Shown: positions 1 to 6,768 of the stretch, in pieces
Layout: every line of letters begins with the position of its first letter
How positions within the stretch are numbered: position 1 is the first letter of the stretch
Assembly (NCBI GenBank): GCA_027004335.1
Contig: JALTID010000226.1
Span: forward strand, 1 to 6,768
Origin: a bacterium
GTDB lineage: Bacteria; JALSQH01
Direction: 5' to 3'
DNA: 6,768 bases
Made by a program: the position numbers and the translations under genes
The notes under the pieces: generated by a model
Told to the model about the DNA's origin: nothing
The model's database searches: none
The model's input: only the letters and a program-made list of their open reading frames with translations

Positions 1-78
1 CTGTAAACTCTGCTCAATTCTTCCACTGGTGGCAGCACCACCAGTGTGAAATGTCCTCATAGTAAGCTGGGTACCAGG
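1..78 (-). other. First half of the RpoC trigger loop, cut by the window edge
   Basis: Residues 912-937 begin [17 protein letters not shown] and continue SGRIEQSLQ. The conserved helix residues Met918, Arg919 and His922 that contact the incoming NTP are intact. After GGAAT the sequence does not go on into the DIT-GLPRV-ELFEAR form that follows directly in polymerases with an uninterrupted trigger loop. The junction resembles that of E. coli, where SI3 is inserted. The rest lies outside the window. Confidence 0.75.
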
Positions 79-2811
79 CTCACCAATGGACTGAGCAGCA
101 ATTACTCCAACTGCTTCACCAAGATTAACAAGCCTTCCCCTTGCAAGGTCTCTACCATAGCAAAGGGCACATACTCCTCTTTTGGCCTTACAGGTAATAA
201 CCGACCTTATCATAACTGATTCAATTCCAGCATCCTCTACCATCTGTGCCCGCTCTTCAGTAATTTCCTGATTTCTATAAACCAGAATCTCCCCTGTGTC
301 GGGATGAACAATATCCTCTGCCGCTACTCTTCCAAGGATCCTGTCCTTGAGGTGCTCAACTATCTCCCCATTTTCGTAAAGAGGAGTAATTTCAATTCCA
401 TCAAGAGTCCCACAATCGTACTCTGTGACAATAATATCCTGTGCAACATCAACTAATCTTCTCGTAAGATAACCAGAATTGGCAGTCTTGAGAGCAGTAT
501 CAGCAAGACCTTTCCGGGCTCCATGAGTTGAAATAAAGTACTGCAACACACTAAGCCCTTCTCTAAAATTAGCAAGAATAGGAGTTTCAATGATATCTCC
601 CGATGGCTTCATCATCAATCCCCTCATTCCCGCAAGCTGCTTCATCTGATCAGAGGAACCTCTCGCTCCAGAATCTGCCATAATGTAAATAGAGTTGAAA
701 CTTTCTGTTGTTACTTCTTTGCCATCTGAGCCTTCTACCACTTCTTTCCTTATCTCCTTCATCATCTCAGCTCTAACCTGTTCAGTGGCCTTTCTCCAGA
801 CATCTATGGTTCTGTTGTGTTTTTCTCCTTCTGAAATAGCACCTATTTCATACTGCTTCAAAATATCTCTTACCTCTTTTTCTGCCTCTTTCACCATTTC
901 CCATTTTTTAGACGGGATTTTCATATCCTTCACAGCTATAGAAATACCAGCTCTGGTTGAGAAATCGTACCCCATCGCCATCATTCTATCTGCAAAAATT
1001 ACTGTTGCCTTCTCACCAGCCCTTCGGTAGGAGAGGTCTATCAAATTAGCAAGATCCTTCTTCTTCAGATTCTTGTTAACTTCATCAAAAGAAATCTCTC
1101 GGGGAACTATTTCATAAAAAATCACTCTTCCAGTGGTAGTTTCATAGAGTTCACCATCTATTTTAACTTTGACCTTTGCATGTAGCGACACTTCACCATT
1201 TTCATAAGCAATCATTAGTTCTTCCGGGGAGGAAAAAGCCATTCCCTCCCCCTTCTGAGAAGGTCTTTCTCTGGTCATATAATAAATCCCAAGAACAATA
1301 TCCTGGGTAGGATAAATGATTGGCTCCCCGCTGGCAGGTTTCAAAATATTATTGGTGGACATCATCAGTACTCTGGCTTCTGCCTGTGCTTCAAGAGAAA
1401 GAGGGATATGAACAGCCATTTGATCCCCATCAAAATCTGCATTAAAAGCAGTGCAAACAAGGGGATGTAGATGTATTGCTTTATCCTCCACAAGAACAGG
1501 TTCAAAAGCTTGAATACTCAATCTATGGAGAGTCGGAGCCCTGTTAAGCATAACAGGATGCTCCCTTATCACCTCCTCAAGAGCCTCCCACACTTCAGGA
1601 TCACCTCTTTCAACCTTTTTCTTAGCGGCCTTAATGGTGGAAACACTACCTTTCTCCTGTAACTTCGCATAGACAAATGGCTTAAACAGTTCCATCGCCA
1701 TTATCTTGGGTAGGCCGCACTGGTGGAGCCTCAGTTCTGGACCCACAACAATCACTGATCTTCCTGAATAGTCAACTCTTTTACCAAGCAGATTCTGTCT
1801 GAATCTTCCTTTTTTACCACTTAACAGTTGACTAAGAGATTTTAATGGTCTTCTGTTGGAACCCATAATTGGCCTACCACGCCTCCCGTTATCAAAAAGT
1901 GCATCAACAGCTTCTTGAAGCATTCTCTTCTCATTTCTGATAATTATTTCTGGAGCATTAAGCTCAATAAGTTTTTTTAATCTGTTATTTCTGTTTATAA
2001 CTCTTCTATAGAGATCATTGAGATCGCTTGTGGCAAACCTACCACCTTCAAGAGGAACAAGAGGTCTCAGATCGGGGGGTATAACCGGGATCACTGTGAG
2101 AATCATCCATTCAGGTCTGTTGCCTGAATTTTTAAAGGCTTCAACTATTCTCAACCTCTTTACTATTTTTTTCCTCTTTGATTCTGAACTTGTACCATGT
2201 AAAGCCTCTCTAAGTTCTTGGGACAACTTTTCCATGTCAAGTTCTTCAAGAAGCTTCCTGATAGCTTCTGCTCCCATCCCAACTCTGAATCTGTCCATAT
2301 ACTCTTTCTTAGCCTCGTTAAATTCTCTCTCAGAGAGAACTTGTCCTTTTTTCAGATCAGTGTCCCCCGGATCAAGCACAATATAATCTTCAAAATAAAG
2401 AACCCGCTCTAATTCGGTGCTTTTCAGGTTCAGAAGAGAACCTATCTTGCTCGGGATACTCTTAAGATACCATATATGAGCTACTGGTGCTGCAAGCTCA
2501 ATATGACCCATCCTTTCTCTTCTGACTTTCGAAGTAGTCACCTCAACACCACATTTTTCGCAAACAACACCTTTGTATTTGTACCTTTTATATTTCCCGC
2601 ATAAGCATTCATAATCTTTTATGGGTCCAAAAATCTGGGCACTGAAAAGTCCATCTTTCTCCGGTTTAAAATTACGATAATTTATTGTCTCGGGCTTTTT
2701 CACTTCTCCATAAGACCACTCTCTTATTTTTTCTGGAGAAGCTATTCCAATTTTAACAGCCTTGTAATCTGAAGGGTTTTTTGGCCTTTCTTCAAAATCA
2801 TAAATTCTCAA
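1..2811 (-). CDS. rpoC: RNA polymerase subunit beta' (RpoC), N-terminal 937 residues, 3' end beyond window
   Basis: This is the largest subunit of bacterial RNA polymerase; it forms the clamp and most of the catalytic centre. I read the minus strand by hand from a TTG at 2809-2811 and found no stop down to base 1. Domains in order: the N-terminal zinc ribbon with Cys69, Cys71, Cys84 and Cys87; the clamp and switch region, including [12 protein letters not shown] and [23 protein letters not shown]; the catalytic NADFDGD at residues 457-463; the bridge helix at about 755-790 (MADSGARGS just before, then the [20 protein letters not shown] stretch); the second zinc site with Cys800, Cys874, Cys881 and Cys884; and the first half of the trigger loop, with Met918, Arg919 and His922 matching E. 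coli M932, R933 and H936. Residue spacing follows E. coli beta' with an offset of about 14 near the bridge helix, so no large insertion or loss lies in the visible part. The gene starts 24 bases after rpoB and is probably cotranscribed with it. Identification is very secure; full length is unknown. Confidence 0.98.
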   Translation of the reverse strand, partial: MRIYDFEERPKNPSDYKAVKIGIASPEKIREWSYGEVKKPETINYRNFKPEKDGLFSAQIFGPIKDYECLCGKYKRYKYKGVVCEKCGVEVTTSKVRRERMGHIELAAPVAHIWYLKSIPSKIGSLLNLKSTELERVLYFEDYIVLDPGDTDLKKGQVLSEREFNEAKKEYMDRFRVGMGAEAIRKLLEELDMEKLSQELREALHGTSSESKRKKIVKRLRIVEAFKNSGNRPEWMILTVIPVIPPDLRPLVPLEGGRFATSDLNDLYRRVINRNNRLKKLIELNAPEIIIRNEKRMLQEAVDALFDNGRRGRPIMGSNRRPLKSLSQLLSGKKGRFRQNLLGKRVDYSGRSVIVVGPELRLHQCGLPKIMAMELFKPFVYAKLQEKGSVSTIKAAKKKVERGDPEVWEALEEVIREHPVMLNRAPTLHRLSIQAFEPVLVEDKAIHLHPLVCTAFNADFDGDQMAVHIPLSLEAQAEARVLMMSTNNILKPASGEPIIYPTQDIVLGIYYMTRERPSQKGEGMAFSSPEELMIAYENGEVSLHAKVKVKIDGELYETTTGRVIFYEIVPREISFDEVNKNLKKKDLANLIDLSYRRAGEKATVIFADRMMAMGYDFSTRAGISIAVKDMKIPSKKWEMVKEAEKEVRDILKQYEIGAISEGEKHNRTIDVWRKATEQVRAEMMKEIRKEVVEGSDGKEVTTESFNSIYIMADSGARGSSDQMKQLAGMRGLMMKPSGDIIETPILANFREGLSVLQYFISTHGARKGLADTALKTANSGYLTRRLVDVAQDIIVTEYDCGTLDGIEITPLYENGEIVEHLKDRILGRVAAEDIVHPDTGEILVYRNQEITEERAQMVEDAGIESVMIRSVITCKAKRGVCALCYGRDLARGRLVNLGEAVGVIAAQSIGEPGTQLTMRTFHTGGAATSGRIEQSLQ
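1423..1443 (-). other. Catalytic Mg-binding motif of RpoC (NADFDGD)
   Basis: Residues 457-463 read NADFDGD. The three aspartates, 459, 461 and 463, match E. coli beta' D460, D462 and D464, which hold the catalytic magnesium ions in every multisubunit RNA polymerase. The flanking sequence HPLVCTAF before and QMAVHIPL after is typical. The motif is intact, so the gene is expected to be functional. Confidence 0.97.
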
Positions 2812-2835
2812 GGCTCACACTCCTTTTAAGTTTTT
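2812..2835 (-). other. rpoB-rpoC intergenic spacer
   Basis: The 24 bases between the rpoB TAA and the rpoC TTG hold an A-rich stretch and the rpoC ribosome binding site. An A run in the sense direction overlaps the rpoB stop codon. There is no inverted repeat, no U-tract after a hairpin and no recognisable promoter, so I infer readthrough transcription from rpoB into rpoC, as in most bacteria. Confidence 0.8.
2820..2825 (-). promoter_or_regulatory. Shine-Dalgarno site of rpoC
   Basis: In the coding direction the spacer reads AAAAGGAGTGTGAGCC and then TTG. AAGGAG lies 8 bases upstream of the TTG, which is good Shine-Dalgarno spacing. The site decides the start. The only other candidate in the spacer is a GTG at 2818-2820; it is in the rpoC frame but is followed at once by an in-frame TGA at 2815-2817. 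The first later GTG codon in frame is residue 37, inside the conserved block. A strong site fits the use of a weak TTG codon on a gene needed in step with rpoB. Confidence 0.85.
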
Positions 2836-5800
2836 TTACTCTTTTTCTTCTCCCTCTTCAGGGAGTTCTTCAAGCAGATCAACATCAAGGGCAAGTCCTC
2901 TTAATTCCCTAAAAAGAACATTAAATGACTCCGGAACACCGGGTTCAAGCTGAGGATTTCCTTTTATTATTTGATCATAAATTCTTGTTCTCCCAATTAT
3001 GTCATCAGATTTAACTGTGAGAAATTCCTGTAGAGAATACGCAGCGCCATACGCCTCAAGAGCCCACACTTCCATTTCGCCAAGTCTCTGGCCACCAAAC
3101 TGCGCTTTTCCCCCAAGGGGTTGCTGAGTAATAAGGGAATAAGGTCCCGTGGATCTCGCATGGACTTTGTCCTCAACAAGATGGTTGAGTTTAAGCATAT
3201 ACATAACTCCCACAGTTACCGGAAAGTAAAATTTTTCACCTGTCCTGCCATCATAGAGTTCAGTCTGACCCGATTCAGGAAGACCAGCTTCCTTCAAAAG
3301 TTCCCTTATCTCCTTCTCAGATGCACCATCAAAAACAGGCGTAGCCACATGAATCCCATTCACAAGTTTTCTTGCATATTCTATAAGCTCTTCGTCAGAA
3401 TATTTATCAAGGACATCAACTCCCGCGCTGTTTTTATAAATTTTTTTCAGGTACTCTCTTATAAAATCCGGGGTTGTGGATTCCTCAATCATCTTCGCTA
3501 TTTTTTTACCGAGCTCTTTTGCAGCCCAGCCAAGGTGAGTCTCAAGAACCTGACCAACATTCATTCTCGAGGGAACGCCAAGGGGATTTAGAACGACATC
3601 TACTGGAGTTCCATCGGGAAGAAAGGGCATATCCTCTATAGGAAGGACCCTGGAAATAACTCCCTTGTTCCCATGTCTACCAGCCATCTTATCTCCAACT
3701 TGAAGTTTCCTTTTAATAGCCACATAAACCTTAATTCTCTTTATCTCACCTGCACCGAGCTCATCACTCTTTTCAAGTCTTTCCTTCTTTTCTCTGTAAA
3801 ATTTTTCCAGACTCTTTACTTTTGAGTTTAAATTCCGGATAAACTGAACAAGTCTTTCATTTGCATTTTTATCAGAAACTTTAAGATCCTTCAGAATATT
3901 CTCCACCTTCTGGCCTTTTAGAATTCCTATAACATCATCCCATTCACTTTCGGTAATTTCGTGTCCCTTTAAAAAGGACCTACTTCTGGAAATACTCCAT
4001 TTGCTTGCAAGAGGGAAACCAACAACAAAGGGCTTTATCCTTGAAAGAGTTTCCCTATAAAGAATTGTCAGTTCTTCTCTTTTCTCGTTGTCAAGTTCTT
4101 CAAGTTCAGCCTGAAGAATAGCTCTGGCTCTTCTGTCTCTCTGAACTCCTTTTTTGGTAAGAATATCCACCTCAATTACTGTTCCATAAACACCAGGGGG
4201 AACCCTTAAAGAAGAATCCTTGAAGTCTCCTGCCTTGGAGCCAAAAATTGCTTTAAGAAGCCTATCCTCAGGATCAAGCTGACTCTCACCTTTAGGAGTG
4301 ATCTTGCCAACCAAGATGTCTCCAGGTTTAACTTTTGCACCAATTCTTACAACACCCTCTTCATCAAGATCTCGCACAACCTCTTCACTTAAGCCAGGAA
4401 TATCTCTGGTTACTATCTCCGGACCAAGTTTTGTCTCTCTTGCAGAAATTTCAAATTCTTCAACATGAATGGATGTGAAAACATCTTCTTTAACAAGTCT
4501 TTCACTTACAAGAACAGCATCCTCAAAATTATAACCTCTCCAGGGTATAAAGGCCACAAGAACATTTCTTCCGAGGGCAAGCTCCCCATGTTCCACAGCC
4601 TGCCCATCGGCAATGATTTCACCTTTTTTCACATAATCGCCATTTTTAACTGTAGGCTTCTGGGTAACTGTGGTGTTCTGGTTGGACCTTTTGAACTTTT
4701 TCAAATTGTAAATATCAAGTCCAACATCACCCTCTTCTCCACTTATTTCCTCCTCATCCACTCTGATCACTATCCTCTGAGAATCAACATATTCCACAGT
4801 CCCGCTTCTTCTTGCCACCACAGACACTCCAGAATCTCTGGCAACAACGCTTTCCATACCAGACCCAACTAGTGGAGCTTCAGTTTTCATAAGTGGTACC
4901 GCCTGTCTCTGCATGTTTGAACCCATGAGAGCCCTGTTTGCATCATCATGCTCAAGGAAGGGAATCAGAGAAGCAGCAACACTAACAATTTGAGTAGGAG
5001 AAACATCCATAAGGGTGATTTCTGAAGCCTTTGCCATTATAAATTCACCACCTTTCCTGGCAGCCACATACTCATTGATAAACCTACCTTCCTCATCTAC
5101 ACTAGCATTTGCCTGAGCAATAACATGGTTCTCTTCCCTGGTAGCTGTGAGATAAACAATTTCATCTGTAACCTTCCCATCCATCACTTTTCTATAAGGT
5201 GTTTCAAGAAATCCATATTTATTTGCTCTGGCATATGTAGTAAGAGAAGAAATTAAACCAATATTGGGGCCTTCCGGAGTTTCAATGGGACATATCCTTC
5301 CATAGTGAGTTGTGTGAACATCTCTCACTTCAAAACCTGCTCTTTCTCTCGTTAATCCACCCGGCCCAAGAGCGGATAACCTTCTCTTATGAGTTGTTTC
5401 AGAAAGGGGATTAACCTGGTCCATAAACTGGGATAACTGACTACTTCCGAAGAACTCATTTAAAGTGGAAATTACCGATTTAGAATTAATTATCTCCCTG
5501 ATATCGGAGGCTTTTGCCATCTCATAATCCATTGTCTTAAATCTTTCTTCAACGGCTCTTTTTATTCTTGTCATCCCAGCCTGAAACTGGTTCTCAACCA
5601 ATTCACCAACCGATCTAACCCTTCTGTTACCCAGATGGTCAATATCATCCTCTTCCGCTCTACCATCTTTCATCTCAAGAAGGTATTTGACCGTTTCAAG
5701 AATATCCTCTTTTGTTAGGGTCCTCATATCAACGGGAAAGTTTAATTTTAACTTTTCATTTATCCTGACTCTTCCTACCTCACTTAGATCGTATCTCTGA

Positions 5801-6768
5801 GGGTCAAAAAACAATTCGTAGAAAAGTTTCTTAGCAGCATCAATATTATGGGGATCACCGGGGCGTAGTTTTCTGTAAATTTCTATAAGAGCTTCCTCGG
5901 TACTGGAGCATCTATCAGCTTTCAGTGTGTTTCTCAAATATGGACCCACATGGTAATTATCAATATAAAGGACATCAATCTCTTTAAAACCTGCCTCAAT
6001 AAGTGCATTTAGTATCTCATCTGTAAGCTCTGTGTTGATGGGAAAAATTATTTCCCCAGTTTCAGGATCAATGTGATCTCTTGCAGCTACTTTCCCTATA
6101 ATATCCTGTTTTGTAGCTCTTAATCTATCTACTTTGAAAACTGTAAAGTTCTTGATCACGGCTTCTTTTGCTTTCTCTACATGCTCTCTGGTAATAATTT
6201 CACCTGCTTTAATAAAAATCCTGCCATCAAGATCGTGATAATCAATTCCCACCTTTCTGCCTATGCCCTTATCTACAGGAACCTCCTCAAGCAAAAACTT
6301 CCACACCTTTCTTTGAGGAATCTTTTTACCCCTTTTAAGGGTATAAACCAGTTTCCCCGTATCTGGATCATATATTTCCGTTTCGGCTTTCAATCCTGCG
6401 AGGAAATCTGGATAATAAGAAATATAAAATTTTTCCCTATCCTCTATCCATATTTTTTGGGGACGGTAGAAGTATTTCAATATCTCTTCTTCACTCATTC
6501 CAAGCGCTCTTAAGATATAAGTAGCAAGAAGTTTTTTCCTTCTATCCACCCTTGCAAAAAGAAGATCTCTGTGATCAAATTCAAAATCCAGCCATGAACC
6601 TCTATAAGGTATAACCCTCGCAGTGTGATTTACTCTCTGGATATTAGATTTTATTTTTTCTTCAACAAACACAACGCCAGGGGACCTGTGTAACTGATTA
6701 ACTACCACCCTTTCCGTACCATTTATTACAAAACTTGCGGTATCAGTCATTATGGGGATCTCGCCAAA
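2836..6768 (-). CDS. rpoB: RNA polymerase subunit beta (RpoB), 5' end beyond window
   Basis: This is the second-largest subunit of RNA polymerase. The frame stays open to the window edge: six codons (FGEIPI) precede the Met at 6748-6750 and continue the conserved GEIP-MTD block, so that Met is internal. By comparison with E. coli about 120-130 N-terminal residues are missing. Numbering from that Met: an SI1-type insertion at about 121-263; the rifampicin cluster I region at 433-461 ([12 protein letters not shown] onward); [10 protein letters not shown] at 491-500; NFED at 741-744; an SI2-type insertion with a charged helical stretch between about 870 and 1000; Lys1013 and Lys1021 in [20 protein letters not shown], equivalent to E. 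coli K1065 and K1073; and the C-terminal clamp region with [20 protein letters not shown]. The C-terminus is an acidic tail ending EEGEEKE before TAA at 2836-2838. From the equivalent Met the protein is about 90 residues longer than E. coli beta; about 57 of these lie before the rifampicin region and about 20 between it and the NTP lysines. No frameshift or lost catalytic residue is seen. Confidence 0.99.
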   Translation of the reverse strand, partial: FGEIPIMTDTASFVINGTERVVVNQLHRSPGVVFVEEKIKSNIQRVNHTARVIPYRGSWLDFEFDHRDLLFARVDRRKKLLATYILRALGMSEEEILKYFYRPQKIWIEDREKFYISYYPDFLAGLKAETEIYDPDTGKLVYTLKRGKKIPQRKVWKFLLEEVPVDKGIGRKVGIDYHDLDGRIFIKAGEIITREHVEKAKEAVIKNFTVFKVDRLRATKQDIIGKVAARDHIDPETGEIIFPINTELTDEILNALIEAGFKEIDVLYIDNYHVGPYLRNTLKADRCSSTEEALIEIYRKLRPGDPHNIDAAKKLFYELFFDPQRYDLSEVGRVRINEKLKLNFPVDMRTLTKEDILETVKYLLEMKDGRAEEDDIDHLGNRRVRSVGELVENQFQAGMTRIKRAVEERFKTMDYEMAKASDIREIINSKSVISTLNEFFGSSQLSQFMDQVNPLSETTHKRRLSALGPGGLTRERAGFEVRDVHTTHYGRICPIETPEGPNIGLISSLTTYARANKYGFLETPYRKVMDGKVTDEIVYLTATREENHVIAQANASVDEEGRFINEYVAARKGGEFIMAKASEITLMDVSPTQIVSVAASLIPFLEHDDANRALMGSNMQRQAVPLMKTEAPLVGSGMESVVARDSGVSVVARRSGTVEYVDSQRIVIRVDEEEISGEEGDVGLDIYNLKKFKRSNQNTTVTQKPTVKNGDYVKKGEIIADGQAVEHGELALGRNVLVAFIPWRGYNFEDAVLVSERLVKEDVFTSIHVEEFEISARETKLGPEIVTRDIPGLSEEVVRDLDEEGVVRIGAKVKPGDILVGKITPKGESQLDPEDRLLKAIFGSKAGDFKDSSLRVPPGVYGTVIEVDILTKKGVQRDRRARAILQAELEELDNEKREELTILYRETLSRIKPFVVGFPLASKWSISRSRSFLKGHEITESEWDDVIGILKGQKVENILKDLKVSDKNANERLVQFIRNLNSKVKSLEKFYREKKERLEKSDELGAGEIKRIKVYVAIKRKLQVGDKMAGRHGNKGVISRVLPIEDMPFLPDGTPVDVVLNPLGVPSRMNVGQVLETHLGWAAKELGKKIAKMIEESTTPDFIREYLKKIYKNSAGVDVLDKYSDEELIEYARKLVNGIHVATPVFDGASEKEIRELLKEAGLPESGQTELYDGRTGEKFYFPVTVGVMYMLKLNHLVEDKVHARSTGPYSLITQQPLGGKAQFGGQRLGEMEVWALEAYGAAYSLQEFLTVKSDDIIGRTRIYDQIIKGNPQLEPGVPESFNVLFRELRGLALDVDLLEELPEEGEEKE
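5368..5454 (-). other. Rifampicin-binding cluster I of RpoB
   Basis: Residues 433-461, counted from the Met at 6750, correspond to E. coli 505-533 with a constant offset of 72. The usual drug contacts are all present: Gln441 (E. coli Q513), Phe442 (F514), Asp444 (D516), His454 (H526), Arg457 (R529), Ser459 (S531) and Leu461 (L533). Ile500 matches I572. Differences from E. coli are Val446 for N518, Thr452 for I524 and Leu458 for I530. The pocket looks drug-sensitive by sequence, an inference from family knowledge only. Confidence 0.9.
5962..6390 (-). repeat. SI1-type insertion of RpoB built of three related modules
   Basis: Residues about 121-263 (counted from the internal Met at 6750) contain three successive segments of similar pattern. 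Each has an acidic turn with Asp and Gly, a short hydrophobic strand, a basic or polar turn and an amphipathic helix. Module A is about 6280-6390 (core [18 protein letters not shown]). Module B is about 6127-6261 (core [20 protein letters not shown]). Module C is about 5962-6099 (core [20 protein letters not shown]). E. coli beta has two such segments here, and this protein is about 57 residues longer before the rifampicin region. The repeat is visible only at protein level; the DNA copies have diverged, so it is an old duplication if the relation is real. Module edges are approximate. Confidence 0.6.

Noticed and set aside
695-1030. Plus-strand open frame of 111 codons, Ser/Phe/Ile-rich and superficially membrane-like
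   Set aside because: It is antisense to rpoC. The hydrophobic look comes from reading Glu/Lys-rich codons on the opposite strand. The same reasoning applies to the plus-strand frames at 1471-1662, 2018-2386, 2218-2412, 4465-4872 and 6181-6513.
2826-2837. Homopolymer run near the rpoB stop as a possible terminator
   Set aside because: In the sense direction it is an A run, not a U run, and no hairpin precedes it. It lies directly before the rpoC ribosome binding site.
2997-3179. Minus-strand open frame of 60 codons inside rpoB
   Set aside because: It is out of frame within the conserved clamp-coding region of rpoB, with no reason to think it is translated.
3121-3591. Plus-strand open frame of 156 codons
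   Set aside because: It lies fully antisense to the highly conserved C-terminal part of rpoB, its product resembles no family I know, and its composition is that of a reverse-complement shadow.
2836-6750. rpoB taken as complete with start at the ATG at 6748-6750
   Set aside because: The frame is open upstream to the window edge, and the six preceding codons, FGEIPI, match the conserved block just before this Met in RpoB. The true start lies outside the window.
1-6768. Search for an inserted or undescribed system such as an intein, intron, mobile element, CRISPR array or toxin-antitoxin pair
   Set aside because: Both reading frames are continuous through the conserved motifs with no splice-type interruption, no intein-like block, no direct-repeat array and no room for further genes.

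Overview
The window holds parts of two genes, both on the minus strand: the adjacent RNA polymerase core genes rpoB (beta subunit) and rpoC (beta' subunit). They are in the canonical rpoB-rpoC order, read from high to low coordinates. Both run off the window. rpoB lacks its 5' end, about 120-130 codons by comparison with E. coli. rpoC lacks its 3' end and is cut inside the trigger loop. No other genes, RNA genes, mobile elements or CRISPR arrays are visible.

Layout by coordinate: 1-2811 is the first 937 codons of rpoC. 2812-2835 is a 24-base spacer carrying the rpoC ribosome binding site. 2836-6768 is rpoB through to its stop codon. Coding density is essentially complete and no stretch over 300 bases lacks a gene. 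The spacer has no visible terminator or promoter, so the two genes are probably translated from one transcript. The plus-strand open frames all lie antisense to these two conserved genes and are shadows.

Organism: a bacterium, because beta and beta' are separate bacterial-type subunits with every diagnostic motif. Arginine is written overwhelmingly as AGA/AGG, ATA is common for isoleucine, and the proteins are rich in Lys, Glu and Arg. This fits a thermophilic or deep-branching lineage but does not prove it. The polymerase has insertions at the E. coli SI1 and SI2 positions in beta, and its beta' trigger loop lacks the uninterrupted form, which suggests an SI3-type insertion just past the window edge. 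This argues against Firmicutes, Actinobacteria and Thermus, which lack these insertions. It is compatible with Gram-negative-type lineages such as Aquificota, Proteobacteria or the many uncultured candidate phyla. I cannot name the phylum from this sequence alone.

The two products assemble with alpha, omega and a sigma factor into RNA polymerase. Beta supplies the rifampicin pocket, the fork region and NTP-contacting lysines. Beta' supplies the Mg-binding aspartates, bridge helix, trigger loop and two zinc sites. I see no undescribed system here. The points worth a second look are the apparent third module in the beta SI1-type insertion, the trigger-loop sequence at the window edge, and the TTG start of rpoC.
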